The translations under genes and the position numbers were made by a program. Below, in pieces: positions 21,480 to 34,420 of a DNA stretch of 64,000 bases (position 1 is its first letter; every line of letters starts with the position of its first letter). This stretch comes from Heliocidaris erythrogramma (lineage: Eukaryota > Echinodermata > Echinoidea > Camarodonta > Echinometridae): NCBI GenBank assembly GCA_025617745.1, contig CM046864.1, positions 31,873,239-31,937,238 of the forward strand, given 5' to 3'. Below the pieces are notes generated by a model. It had not been told where the DNA came from, searched no databases, and saw nothing but the letters and a program-made list of their open reading frames with translations.

Positions 21480-22583
21480 TGAAAAATGTACCAAATATTA
21501 ACTAGCTTGAGCTGAAAGATAACATTCGATGCCCCCTTATGAATTTTCTATAGGCAAAGTTAGTCGTATAGGAAAAACAAAATATATAGATGTCCTTTGG
21601 AATTCATAGTCATGGTCATCTACCTCCCATTTTGTGTACACTAAATTAACACAAAAAGAGAGCTGGAGAAAGAAATTCAAATAATTATATGCCGAAGAAT
21701 CATTTGTCTATGACCTGGGTTCTTTATTATTTTGTCAGGTGCATGGCCAGAAATATTCTCGAAATTACGTCGCGGACCACTGAGTATTACACATACATAC
21801 AAAAAATGTATGGGACTGGCGTATCTTGCCCCAAAACATTGTGTATTCATTTTCTGGTTTTTCAATTCAGTTTTTGCGAGCAAAGCGAGCAAGCCAAAGA
21901 AATTGACACATTAGAACAGTGACATGTAATTTCATCATCAAAATGTGCTAATTCAGAAAAGATATAAAAAGTACAACGAGATCATTCCACTGCCCGTAAA
22001 TGAGGAGGCGGGTGTCCAAATGCCAGGTAATTTTAATGTTTTCGGTAGGGGGCTGCAACCCCCATCCCAGGTCTCATACGCCTCCGCATACACCCGAATG
22101 GCCTATCTAAGGACTGAGAATTTCAGAATACACATCCCTGTATCATAAATCATATTATTATCCTTATTTTTCTTTGTTTGATGATAACTCCTTGGTAGGA
22201 CAGGGAACAGATAATTATGATATGCTAATTGCGAGCGAGCGAAGCTAGTGATAAAAAAATTGACACCTGTAATCGTACCGATAGTTAGGATATTACTTAC
22301 AACTTAAGATTTTAAGTTCAGAGGGTGTAAGAACAGGGGGTCTTTGCCATTATGTCTAATGATCATTATCCCTACAGTCAAAGACATGAGCAAATAGAAT
22401 TATGAGTAAAATGTCAAGTAAAACGACTAATAATTTCCTTCTTTTTTATACACTGGTTCAAAAGTGTGCGTTTTACTGTCACATGAACTGTTAATTCACT
22501 CTTCGTACGTAGAATATAGACAATTGCAAGTTATGTCGTTACATCGTGACATTTATATTTGAAATAGCCGTGAACAGGCGCGT

Positions 22584-22621
<38 letters not shown>

Positions 22622-23215
22622 GGGGGGGGGGGGAACACTTTGAGGGCCCCCACCTCACACGCTTGCTACCTGTAATCATCCATTGCAATATCCCTCCTTA
22701 CACCATAAATGGGGTTATTTTGTTTCTACATTTCGTGTACAAAACTTTGAAAACATTTTGCTATACCGGCACCTCGCTGCCTGAATATGAGGATATTAAG
22801 GCAACTCGCTACCAAAATATGAGGATATTCGGGCACCTTGCAAAATCATTTTATTATAAAAATGTGGGGGCGCTGCAGACCCGAATCGTACGCCTATGGG
22901 GCTATTCATGCTAAAAATCCTTAGGAGAATATTGGAACACAGTCACCTATAGAATGTTTTAAAGCATATTAGAGATTCATTCAACATTTTTTTTTCTTTT
23001 CTTAAGACGGAACAGTTTTAATAGAACAGAATTTCAGCAGTATATATGACTCTTCGTATGACTACTTGGTGAGGGGGCGTAGCGACCAAGCGAAAAATTT
23101 CCTTTCATAATACATGTATTGATATTTGCATTCAAGAGAAAATTTACACACACAGGCAGGTCACAGCTTACTTAGAATTGTGACTTGGGTAAATAAGACC
23201 CTGGGTAAATAAGAC
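21480..23215. other. intergenic interval with dispersed repeats
   Basis: A T33 run followed directly by G13 lies at about 22588-22633. Phrases like gagcaaagcgagcaagcc (about 21878), gagcgagcgaagctag (22232) and ggcgtagcgaccaagcg (23076) recur in variant form here and near 29370, pointing to degenerate copies of one repeat. No gene seen. Confidence 0.45.

Positions 23216-23217
<2 letters not shown>

Positions 23218-23259
<42 letters not shown>
23218..23259. repeat. (ATT)n microsatellite
   Basis: About 14 ATT units. Confidence 0.95.
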
Positions 23260-23715
23260 TTAAAGGCGGTCCGTCGTCGGTGCCCGTGTATTTCTATGCT
23301 GTCCCAGCGAAGGCAAGTTGGGAGATTTCCGGAATCGCTCGGACAATTTGTCAATAGCCTGCCAGCGCAAGGGCTTGAGCTAAGCTTGCCAGCAATACGC
23401 TATGTTTCAGTTTCGGGATACTCCATGCTATGGCCTATGCCAAGACTAGAGGCACGAAAATAATAGCGGTTTTCGAACGAAATGGAGGTCGAGAGGAGAG
23501 ACAGTCAGACGAGATTACGTATCCACAGCGCGTACAATTTGTGGACTGAGCACAAAGAAATAAATTTGGACGTGGGCTGCTTGTTTCCTCCAGGGAAAGT
23601 TTGAATAAAAAGTTCGTGTTGTATCTGCTTGAGCTGCACACCATTTGCAAATCGTACAGTGTACCTCCACGGGCTACGGTCGCCAGCGCCGGGTGCGCCC
23701 CGGAGGTGAACCCTG

Positions 23716-24851
23716 CACTCTTAAAAATGCGGGGTCGCATATTGCGTGGTCGAATTTATTCGACCACGTTTCGGGGTTGTTTTCGATCAATAATGCTCCC
23801 GCTGCATTAAAATGACCAGTTTTTGCGTGGTCATTTTGACCTTGCAAAAACTGGCCATTTTAATGCACTCTAAAAAAGGACTGGTCAAAAAATGTACCAA
23901 TGCGATTGGTCAACATCATATGGGTTATTTCCAAAAATATGTTGGTCGCAATGTTCCAATTTCACTGGTTAATCACTAACCATTTGAAATATTGCTTATT
24001 CATCAGCAAAGTATTGGTCCGACTTCTACTTGGTTAAACGTTGGGCCATTGTCATGAATATTCATGATGTATCCTGAATACCCATGAGCAACCGTAAACA
24101 ACCAGAATTTATATATATAAATGACACTTGATTTTTAAGTTTTTATGCAATGATTGCACTTTGAAATGTGATGAAAAATGTATGTATACTAATTATTATG
24201 TTGTACATATTCAAACATGTAATTAGGTTTAAGATCTAAAAATCTACATTAGAAAATTAAATTAAAATCTTTAACCACTTTTATCAAGCACTGCAATACA
24301 GTTCCTATATAGTAAAGTAAAGGTTTTCAGGATATAATAGGTATAGGATGTAGGACTATAATAGCAGTAGGGTTAAAGTAGGATGATAGGGGTATGATAT
24401 GCTATACGATAGGAGAGGATAGGTTATAGGTCATAGTGCGCAAAATATACAAAATATGTTATGATATTACTTGACGTTAGCTTCTTTTTTTAAATCTTTG
24501 AAACGTGGATGGTACACGCGCATCCGGCAGAAGTCAACCCCGTCCGACGGGAAATGACCACGTTGCGTGGTCGGAAGAAATGACCCCGTACGTTTTGACG
24601 GGGTTATAAGGTAATGATCATTAGTATGCAGGGTCAAATTATGCGGGGTCAAGTTATGCAGAAATGACCACGCAATCGTGGTTAAATTTTGACCACATTC
24701 GAAATGTAACCACGCTTTGTGGTTACTTTGGGTGACCCCGCATGGCGGGGTCAATGTGACCACGCACGGGGTTTGTGCATAGTTGATCCCGCATGCGGGG
24801 TCATTTGTAACCCCGTTTGGGGTTATTTTTGACCACGCATTTTTAAGAGTG
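23716..24851. mobile_element. 1.14-kb inverted-repeat element, ends CACTCTTAAAAATGCG
   Basis: The left end CACTCTTAAAAATGCGGGGT and the right end ending ACCACGCATTTTTAAGAGTG are inverse with one mismatch. Inside, an inner foldback (23801-23865: gaccagtttttgc against gcaaaaactggcc) and many copies of gaccacgc/gcggggtc in both orientations follow. No transposase frame. Target duplication is not evident. The ends resemble those of the MITE at 54455-54651. Confidence 0.7.
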
Positions 24852-24910
24852 TGGCGATGGCCTTACACCCACTAATATTCCCTTCCACTTTCTCTTTTGT
24901 TCTCACTTAC

Positions 24911-25372
24911 GTTCCGTTTCTCTATCTTATCTTTCACTCTCTCTTTCTCTCTTTCTCTCATGACCTTGATAATTTATCTCCCTTGTTCTCTCTCTCTCTC
25001 TCTGTCTTCCTCTCTCTGTCTTCCTCTCTCCCTCCTCTTTCTCTTCTCTGGCTGATTTCGAAAGAGGGGAATCGATCTTTAAAAACTGGACACTAACTTC
25101 GTGAATGGTCACCGTGCAAAGAGTTGACAGAAATTTTTAAAATAAGAAATAAAAAGGGGGCCTGATAATAGAATTATAGATTAATCTTAATTTTGTATTG
25201 ATAAACTTGAGGAGGAAAACTTTACTTGACAGCCCTGATTCTATAGCTCGTTCCGTTTCTCTATCTTATCTTTCACTCTCTTTCTCTCATGACCTTGATA
25301 ATTTTTCTCCCTTGTTCTCTCCCCTGTTCTCTCTCTATTTCCCTCCTGTTTCTCTTCTCTCTTATCTCACTC
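24911..25372. repeat. duplicated CT-rich block
   Basis: gttccgtttctctatcttat and the following ttcactctctttctctc...catgaccttgataattt occur at 24911-24990 and again at 25250-25330, with a long CT run between (about 24981-25045). Low-complexity frames are not genes. Confidence 0.8.
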
Positions 25373-25401
25373 GATATGCCTTCCTCCACATATACCTTGT
25401 A

Positions 25402-25572
25402 CAGTGGAACTTCCTTATAAAGAATAATGGTATAACAAACTCATTATAAGACAGTATTTTTGCCAGTCCCATTTTTTTGTATTCTATTGTTTTTTAGCCC
25501 TGGTATAACAAGGTTTCGATATAAAGAGTGAATTTCCTTGGTTCCAAGAAGTTCATTAATGATGTTCCACTG
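25402..25572. mobile_element. pogo/Tigger-like MITE, 171 bp
   Basis: Ends CAGTGGAAC and GTTCCACTG are exact inverses, flanked by TA on both sides (25400-25401, 25573-25574). Interior phrases ttataaagaataatgg / gatataaagagtg are typical of the wider group. No coding capacity. Confidence 0.85.
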
Positions 25573-25739
25573 TACAAAAATGAAATGAAATAAAAGGAAT
25601 GTAGATTACAATACTTCAAAACTTCTGACACGTTCACACAATGAAGAGTACTTTTTCATGCTGTCTTCATTTACTTCCTTACATGTTACATGCAGTGTCA
25701 TTGCAAATGGCAAATCACAAGGAAAAAGAAAAGTAGAAA

Positions 25740-26250
25740 AGGTGTTCCTGTATGTAATACTTTCAAGTTTCTTTTAAATAATACATGTATAACTTGTAAT
25801 AAAACTACCCAAGTGAGAGTAAAAATCAACTGAACATTGAAACTATATTGTCAACACTAAAATATATACCAAAATCAGCTCAGTAGTATAAACTATACTT
25901 TCAACAGTATATAGGCATACCATGTGGAATAGCAAATGGCATATAAAAAAAATTACAGAAATGTCCCTTTATGCATAATACATACGTTTCTTAAAAATTA
26001 TATAACTTCTGATAAATTTATACAACTAGTATGAGAAGAAATCAACTTCATATTGCAAAACTATTATTTCAACACTAAATGTGTATGTTTCAAGGCAAGT
26101 TTGTGGATCTAGAATACATGTATATCAAACTGTAATAAATATAATACAAAAATCAGCTCAGAAGTGTAAAACTATACTTTCAACAGTATACATGTAGGCA
26201 TACTTCAGGAAAGGTTTGTGGATCTATGCATAAGCAAATTCTAAAACAAA
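25740..26250. repeat. degenerate tandem duplication, about 220-280-bp unit
   Basis: atcagctcag.ag.gtaaa.actatactttcaacagtata occurs near 25872 and 26152; ttgtcaacactaaa / tttcaacactaaa precede each. The units lie downstream of the P2X7-like gene and could be part of its 3' untranslated region, but I cannot show this. Confidence 0.6.
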
Positions 26251-27203
26251 CAGTGTAAACAGATCACAATAAAAGTAAATCTTGGAAGGAAAACAACTTC
26301 ACTATGTGGTGTGATCACATTATCAAAGGCTACCAAACATTCAACTGAAAATGGCAACGTTCACTGGCAGATTTATTTTGAACATATGTATAGTTTTCAT
26401 ATTGAATTATATTATGGACATTCACACAGGAATATGATGGCAAGGGTATTTTCATTGAATATTGCAACATTGACATATTGCAGTTTATAATACCATAAAT
26501 ACCTAAATACAATGATTACAGTCAGGAAAACACAGATAGGTAGAAAAGATATGTTATTAAAATTAATGTACATCACACACATTTACTATACGCTGGCAAG
26601 TGATATTGTTTGGCTGTAACTACATGCATTGATACAATATATTACAATCGTTTTGATCAACCACTTATTATGATCACCAAATGACAAATTCTTATTAAAG
26701 TTTATGTAATTCATGTGCATCTCACTTCACACAATGTACAGCATGTAGCAAACCCAATGGACTGCTAGTTCAGCTAAAAACAGCATGACAAATCAGACTA
26801 AATATTCATCAAAGATAGAAAAACATCACAGAAGACATGCATATTCATGGTCATGGAATGTGTTGAAATACACAGGGGGAAATAGATTAAAATGAATTTT
26901 ATACAATGTCATAACGGAAACCCTTCATCAGATAACATTTTTTGTTTGTTTCAAATGACATGAATATATTTCCTCTCTGATAAATGTTAACGTAAACATT
27001 ATGTTAAATGATTACACACAGAAAATGCTTTCTTTGGTACATACATACTACAATCACCAAGAAAAAGGTGAATATATATAAACAGGAACTATAACAAACA
27101 ATTTTTTAAAGAAGGATAACAGTTCTATGTCCAGCAGATCTAAATTTCAACAATAAAAGCAGACATAAAAAAGATCAAGACCAGTGTTGATGTTAGATGG
27201 ATT

Positions 27204-28668
27204 TCAATCTTGTACTCCATTGACGAAGCCCTTGTAAGCCCTCGTGTAGCACATGATGGAACAACTCTCCTGTTTCCTGCTCCAAGTACCCATGGTGAAT
27301 ATTAGGCCTAGTGAATATATATACGTGAATTGTTTGTAGGCATAATGCCGGTACGATTCATTCAACCTCGGAATGTCCCTTGGAAATACATTGTTGCTTG
27401 CTGCCATGCATGCAGCCAAGACATTGCCATTTAGAAATGAATCAGTGAAGTATTGAGCAGTCATGACGCAGGTGCGGACATGGCAACACACACACATTCT
27501 CTACCTCCTTTGGCATGGGCACACATCTTCCACCACATCTACACCATGATGCAGGCCGGCTGCTCGATCCAGGCCTTTCTTCAGCAGGTTGGGTAGGCTC
27601 TACAGCTGCTACGGCATCCAAGTAAACATCCGTGAATCTGCAGAGGAACTGGATGGTGACGCGTTCTAGATCAGCTCTCTCTCGATCCATCACAAATTTC
27701 TACATTGAGTAAGAAAAAAGAAAAACAGTGAATAAAGTAGGGAAAAAAAATAATGCAAATAATGTAAAGTGCACATTCCACCCTGTTCAAAATTCAAGTA
27801 TGGAAATACTGTTTTGGTGAAAAAGTCATAAAATTATTAAATTTGTAGGGATTAATTAATAGGTTCCATTGTATTGATAAAAGTACCACTAGGTGTATTT
27901 GAATCTTTGGAGTCACAATTAGATACACATACATACATGTACAGTGTATACATTCAAACATACTGTGACTCTGACTTGCAAAAGCCTGTACTAGACTCCC
28001 CCCTCAAATCAATTTATGTTGGTTTTTTACGGGGGGGGGGGGGGGGGGGGGAGGTACTTCGTCACAGCTCACACAGGTTAAGCCAGTTCGCCAATCACCA
28101 ATTGACATGTCTGGTGTTGATTCTAATTACATCTTGGCATACCTTCATTTATAAATAGATTCCTTCTTCTTCTTCTTCTCCTCCTCCTCATTCTTCCTTC
28201 TTCTTTCAGTTTCAATTTGAATGAAGATTCTTACAAACACACTGTCACTATCTCAGACCTGGGCCCTGGCTGTGACATCTCACATTCACACTATAATTTA
28301 ATTCTATTTCTCTTCAGTCTTAATTTAGTTATTACACAATGACAAATCGCAAGAAAAATGATCGAATTTGTTGCATAGACCTTGGTTCGGATAAATAGGC
28401 TGCGATAATGATCTACTCACATTTGAAGTTGATTCATCGTCATCGCCATCAGGTTCCCGGTTGGTGCACGGGCGACATTTCCCCGCAGGAACACTGCAGT
28501 GTGCAGGGATGACCGTCACTCTTGCAAGGGCACATCCATCTGCCCGTTTTGTATCAGCACTGCAGCAGCTAGCTTCCTGAACATTTACAGGCAGTCGGCT
28601 CCAAATCTCCCTCCATGTTTAGAATTGAGATCTGTCGCTAACTCCGAAATACTGAAAGTGTCATCCAT
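27204..28668 (-). pseudogene. two-exon gene for P2X7-like cysteine-rich domain, frame-broken
   Basis: Exon 2 (27207-27699) reads WCRCGGRCVPMPKEVENVC, then MTAQYFTDSFLNGNVL, RLNESYRHYAYKQFTYIYSLG and YKGFVNGVQD. This is the layout of the cytoplasmic zinc-binding domain of P2X7 receptors, which occurs alone in many invertebrate proteins. The acceptor tgtag at 27700 and the donor gtgagt at 28420 are good and join in phase 0. Exon 1 (28421-28668) starts with MDDTFSISELATDLNSKHGG and later has C-rich sequence (CPCKSDGHPCTLQCSCG in one frame, GKCRPCTNREPDGDDDESTS in another). Breaks: frame changes within exon 1, one at a G run (about 28477), and a 2-bp excess in a GT repeat at about 27490-27497 within exon 2. 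They may be true decay or assembly errors. Confidence 0.65.
28163..28205. repeat. (TTC)n/(TCC)n microsatellite
   Basis: Trinucleotide pyrimidine repeat within the presumed intron of the P2X7-like gene. Confidence 0.9.
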
Positions 28669-28959
28669 AATAAAGATGAAATTGCTTTGTTCTATAGTAT
28701 AAATATAATGGTACGGCGTCAGACAGCAGATTGCAGGATACACATAGCGCAAAACATGTATTCCTTCACTGTTCACTACAACTTACACATATCACAGCGA
28801 TCTATGCGGACTTTTGCCGAGGAGAAGGAAATTTCGCTGATCCTCAATATACTTTCGACTAGACCTAGTTTCGTATGCGCAAGAACTATTTTGCAGCATC
28901 AGCAAACACAGATTTTTCCCCATTGAAACCGGCGACTGACCGCCTTTAAATAACATCAA

Positions 28960-28965
28960 ATATAG

Positions 28966-29003
<38 letters not shown>

Positions 29004-29008
29004 CTATA
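28960..29008. repeat. palindromic (TA)n tract
   Basis: atagttatatg, a TA run and then tataactatat form a self-complementary stretch. Confidence 0.85.
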
Positions 29009-29009
29009 T

Positions 29010-31260
29010 AAATTAGATAACAGTCTTGCGATAGGGTGGGAAGAAAACGAGGAAAGCCCCTGCCTCACACATACGTGTTAATAAACACTGCATTTATTGA
29101 AATGCATGAGATTGTAAGTATCGATTTAGATTTGGATTATTCAATGTTGAAACTACGTATTTTAGAGCACAGAAAATGTTTCCATTTGTAAACTGCAAAA
29201 TGATTGATGTAACATTGATATAACATCTTTTTTGAGGAGGAGAATAATAACCACATTTTCCCTTCTTTTTAGGCACAGAAAAACACTTGCACACCCATGC
29301 GCTTCGGGGCCTTGTAATAATATAGAAGAGATATTGTAAAGTAAAATAATCAATATTGCCATTAATGTGAGAGGGAGCATAGCGACTGAGCGAAACAAGA
29401 GAATGTAGAGGAATTTTATATTAGAGCAAACGTTGGCAAAGTAAATCTTGTTCTTACATTGTTTAACTTAAAATAATATTCTTCTCTTGCGAGGGGCCCC
29501 TCTGAGGGGACAGAAAAGATTATTGCAAATAGGAAAATTAAGATTATTGCGTGTTGAAACCTTGCATTTCGCATCACTAGAAAATTATTCGTTATACGCC
29601 TATCCACCCCCTCCTTTAATAGTAGGAAAAATCTGCCACTTCGCTTTTGTCGCCACTGGTGGTAGACAGTATTAATACTTGAGATACCTTGCTCCTATAT
29701 ATCTGCATGTAAGGAAGTGGAGCGACCATGTGATGGTGATACCTCGCCTTTTGGAGCACTAGAAAGGTGATCGCAATACTGCAAGTTTTATTGTCTTGTG
29801 GGGGGGGGGGGGGGGGGGGTAGAGGGGAAAATAAACAATAGACAGGGTTTCTAATGTTAAAAAACATTGCGTCTATCAATATAGTAGGGACCGTGGTGAC
29901 AGAGTGCGATTTGTTAAAATTTTAAATACTGAAGGTTTGCATTATTATTATATCACTGACAAGGCAGCAAATTTAAGAGAAAGAAAAACGGCTCGTAGGA
30001 AACAAGTTATAGTTCGACGTCCTGACTGCTTATCGGTTATTTGGACGCAATACTACATTGTATTTGGCAGGGGTTGGTGCAGGGAGGGGCGAGTTTCCCC
30101 CTTTCGCGCGAAGCGCGAAAGCTCTGACAAAGCTCAAACAAATTCGGGATTTGACATTAAGTGCACTCATGATACGTGGCATGGCATTTTTACCTCTGGC
30201 CTTTTTTTCTCTGGAATTTTTTCCTTTGGCATTTTTCCTCTGGCATTTTTACCACTGGCATTTTTACACCGCAACCTAGGCGTAAGGGCACAGTTTTGCA
30301 CGGGGCGGTGGGCGCAGATGTTTCTTGCCGGAATATCACCTTTCCAATTTTCAAAATAAGATAAATTAGTAAAATAATGTGTTTTCGCCATCAATCATTT
30401 TTTCAGCTCAGAGACCCGAAACAAGCATGAGAAGCAATTATTTTCCACCTCTATCTCTATTTCCTTCTTCTCTACTGCCAACTGATTGTGGACGGTCACC
30501 CGTTCTTGGCCCCCGGCGAGACGCCAGTGCTTAAATCATAGACACATGGGTTGAATGCTTTCTTTCTATTTTGTGAATTAACAATGAATATATTGTATGG
30601 ATACAAATTTATAAACAACATGCCTGGTTGACAAAGCATATTAGAGGTTCAGTAAAATCAATCTGAAAATGAAGCGAACCATGGAAATAGAGGGGCCCAT
30701 AGTTTGTCAAATGCTGCATACTAAACATTGGACGTGTAAGGTTGGCAGCGTATTTGAAATTTTATGTGGGGGAGGGGAGATGCATCAAGCACAAAGGGGC
30801 TTTGAATTAAATTCTTCATAGAAACCAAATCTGAAATATCTTCAAATACACAAATCAATTTCGTTCATCATTCATTTTCCTTTTAACTGCAGTTTCTCTT
30901 GCATGAAGAGCATGATTATAATGCATCAAAACAGGCGGGGGAGCTGCCACATGCAAAATAGACTGTGGGACTTTATCGGGAATATTTTTACTGCAGCAAA
31001 TCGTAGACAAAAAGATGAATTATGACTATAAGCAAATAACACAGTCATAAGTTACACTCAGGTAAAATATAATCCAATTGTAGTACATGTTTCCGTTACA
31101 TCAAAGGATATTTCCAATAAGCAATCACTTGTTTTTAGCTCAAGCATTTTGTTAACTAATGAATCGGAAGCGTATTTTACAATGTTATAGCTATTAAGTA
31201 CGACAATAAGCTCTTAAGGAGTCCAATAAGATATGTCAATATTGATAAGACCTAATAATA
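29010..31260. other. intergenic interval, no gene seen
   Basis: Includes a G21 run (about 29799-29819), cgcgcgaagcgcgaaagctc (30104, a dispersed-repeat phrase also near 15510 and 15700) and a short run of ctggcatttttcc-type units (30185-30270). The reading frames here are short and compositionally biased. Nothing supported as coding. Confidence 0.5.
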
Positions 31261-31459
31261 AATAAAAAAATCGTACAAAAACATGAGGTGGGGGGGGGGG
31301 GGTAAAAAAAACAAAAACGAATTGAGCTATGAATCTGATTTTTTGAGTGCATGATTAGTAAACGAAGAAGCTTGATAGGAGGAATTTTAGGCATTTTACT
31401 CCCAGTGTTAAAGATCGTATGCTTGATCTGTAATGAAAAACACAAGTCAGAAAAAATTG

Positions 31460-31531
31460 GAACCAGCGGGATTCGAACCTGTCATCTACTGCTTGCCGGG
31501 CAGCGACTTAACCACCAGGCTATTCTGGTTC
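31460..31531 (-). tRNA. tRNA-like unit 1 (tRNA pseudogene or SINE head)
   Basis: Minus strand: a perfect 7-bp acceptor pairing GAACCAG / CTGGTTC, A-box-like TAGCCTGGTGG, a candidate anticodon stem CTGC/GCAG around loop CCGGCAA (anticodon would be GGC, alanine-like), and B box GGTTCGAATCC. A run of six T follows the 3' end directly (plus 31451-31456), a polymerase III terminator. Against a working tRNA: C instead of T at position 33 and two mismatches in the T stem. Confidence 0.55.
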
Positions 31532-31745
31532 ACGGCCAAGTCACGATGAACTGGAATCAAATACCCAAGATCCTCTTCTTTCTGACTCATTAATATTCAA
31601 ACGGTCCGCCGTAGACAATGGGTAGTAAACGAAGAAGCTTGATGGGAGGAATTTTAATTTGTAAACAAATTTTTAGGAATTTTACTCCCAGTGTTAAAGA
31701 TCGTATGCTCGATCTGTAATGAAAAACACAAGTCAGAAAAAATTG

Positions 31746-31817
31746 GAACCAGCGGGATTCGAACCTGTCATCTACTGCTTGCCGGGCAGCGACTTAACCA
31801 CCAGGCTATTCTGGTTC
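31746..31817 (-). tRNA. tRNA-like unit 2 (tRNA pseudogene or SINE head)
   Basis: Identical in all pairing elements to unit 1, with T6 directly downstream on the minus strand (plus 31737-31742). Same defects, so the duplication copied an already defective or SINE-type unit. Confidence 0.55.
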
Positions 31818-32639
31818 ACGGCCAAGTCACGATGAACTGGAATCAAATACCCAAGATCCTCTTCTTTCTGACTCATTAATATTCAAACGGTCCGCCGTAG
31901 ACAATGGGTAGTAAACGAAGAAGCTTGATGGGAGGAATTTTAATTTGTAAACAAATTAAAATTTGATGATGTTTGGTCAAGATGTGAAAATTGCATTTTT
32001 CACCAAAAGAAATCACTAAATGAAGCATGGATGACGTCATAATGACGTCAAAAAATTACCGTCAACTCTTCCTATCAGGTCTCATGACTATGTCGAATTG
32101 GGAAAAGATTCATGGATTCGTTTTTGAGTTATGGCTCCCGTAAAAAAAAAAAAGGGGGGGGGGGTCAAAAAAGAGCAAAATGAATAAAAAAACGAATTGA
32201 GCTATGAATCTGATTTTTGTGTGCATGATGTTTGGTCAAGATGTGATGATTGTGGCAAGATTCAGAAAGATTAACCACCTTGCTTAGGAGTTATCGGGTG
32301 GCATTTTTTATTGTTGTGCGCGCACTTACGCGCGAACGTACGCGTACCCGCGCGTCTAAGTTTCTGCAATTGACCGGATTGGTATTAGCTTTAATCATGC
32401 CAAATATGAATGAGAAATGACTTTCCGTTATGAAGATATGACCATGAGTTGATTTTCCCAAAATGGCGTCTCGATGACGTCACGATGTATTGACTATGCC
32501 GAGACAATAACCATATCTACCATTTTACCAAATTTGAATAAATTTCAATAAGCCATTTTGAAGATATTGTTCGTACAAAAAGGTGAGTAGAAATAAAGAC
32601 AAAATCGTACAAAAACATAAGATGGTCTGTACAGCCCAC

Positions 32640-34420
32640 CTAAATATCTTTAATAAGATTAAAATTTATCAACTTTCACATCATCTCTGTGTAATGAAAT
32701 GCATGGTTTTCAATAACTAAAATGGTGAACAATCTCATTCAATCTCTCGATCTCTTTCAATCTCAAAAAAAAAAAGTCCTTAACTGATATCATTTCGTTG
32801 GGGCCCATTCGAGATATCGACGAGTGTCGCTCAGTGATGTATCCAAGTTTGAATACTCCCGGCAACACCGATGACTCATGTCAGTGACGTCACTATGGAG
32901 ACGATTCATTCGCCGAAGCTCCTGTCCCGTACGTCGTTCTGTTCATGCAAGAACCCTCAGCTCTACAAATACGGCTCGTTTCTCCTTACACGAAGTTCGA
33001 AACTAAAAAACCCTACAACAAACAATAAACATGGAATCTCACCTCTAATATATTGATTCAATTAAGCTTATGAATTTGTTTTGCATGAATATACACCTAA
33101 TTTATTAAGTAATATCGACAAGTGACCACGTTTAATGGGATAAATTCATGCAAAGTGCTTTGTAATAAATTGAAAGTGATTATGTAGTATTTCAATATTG
33201 TACGTCATTACAAATTGACCGCACCCATCCCTAGTCAATAGAAAACGTCACATTTGTAAAACATGCAACAGGTTTGTTTTCGTAAAATTTTGGAATGACA
33301 TCTAGATTCTCTCAGTGGTGTTACTAATTGTTGAAAATTGAACATTCTATAGATTATGGGAAAGGAAGACTTAATGAAGCAATCATACAACATTTTTTTT
33401 AAAACAAAAAGCAGTTTATTACAGACAACATACCTAAATACCTGCACCTCTTGAAAACATGTGCAACTTTTATAAGAATATTAAATCAATAAAGATATCA
33501 ACTACAAAATGCAACAATCAATTGTACAAAACACAACGAACAATATCATTATACATAATCATATGTACCAAAGTGTTGCATAACTGTGCTTTGGCACCTA
33601 TAGCATTCGAGACCAATATGTAGAAGGAAAAAAAGTGTAGAAGTAAACGGTTTGAACTTTTTGCACTTTACCGGTACTTCAGTATGACATGAGAACATCC
33701 CATTTTTATTTTCATGTCTTTTACTGTATGTGCACAGGTAGACAGTCAGACTTAGTCTGTTTTTTACCATATGACAAATCATTGCTAGTTTGTTAAGTAC
33801 TTTTTCATTGAGCACCCCCCTCCCCTTAACAATTGTATGAATCAATAATACATTGAAATTTAACTTTCAACCTTTAATTTCAACATAATATGGCTGCTTG
33901 GCCAGAAATCATAATAATTTATGGAAAACTATTGGATACAACTCTTGAAATATTTTCTTAATTCGGTTACAAAACACATTAATATCTCACATCAAGTGAA
34001 TTCTTGAAATTTTGTTGAGAGACTGCTTTAAGTTCTTACAAAATAATTTTCTCAAAATATCATTTTCTTTTTTAAAGCTACACTCTATACGTATGTGAAG
34101 TTTGGAACAGATCTGTGATGAGTTCAATATAAACAAAACACAAAACAGTTTAAATGAGTCTCGTTGTAAATTGTGAGCCAGTTAAAAATATCAATAAATT
34201 AATATTTGATTACTTAGAAAGGAAGTATAATTCTCCCAAAAGTGCACTTTCTTTGCTAGCCTTTCTCTTGTTGGAGCTGCCTGCATGTGCCATTTTCATT
34301 AAACTGTGATGTCAGAGACATACATATACATTGACTGACATAAAGTGGACAGGATCTTTCATATTGACTGGGTTTTGAACACCTTGAGCCATCGATGCAA
34401 ACAGCAGGTAATACTCCAGC
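32640..34420. other. intergenic interval, no gene seen
   Basis: AT-rich, with only short open frames of no recognisable family. Nothing else seen. Confidence 0.5.

Larger units (their letters stand above)
31357..31935. repeat. tandem duplication of about 286 bp, two full and one partial unit
   Basis: Units begin agtaaacgaagaagcttgat at 31357, 31623 and 31909. The first two are almost identical over the tRNA-like block and its flanks; the second carries about 20 extra bases (atttgtaaacaaattttta), which also begin the third partial unit. Confidence 0.92.
31268..32630. repeat. repeated phrases around the tRNA-like duplication
   Basis: acgaattgagctatgaatct occurs at about 31316 and 32192, and aaaatcgtacaaaaacat at about 31267 and 32601, each with similar flanks. 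cgcgc-rich text lies at 32310-32360. The pattern suggests one dispersed repeat invaded or duplicated around the tRNA-like units. No gene. Confidence 0.55.

Noticed and set aside
23435-23740. 101-codon minus-strand frame
   Set aside because: No family resemblance, ends inside a mobile element, and opposite strand is equally open.
31460-31817. Functional alanine tRNA genes
   Set aside because: T-stem mismatches and C at position 33 argue against decoding; kept as tRNA-like units.
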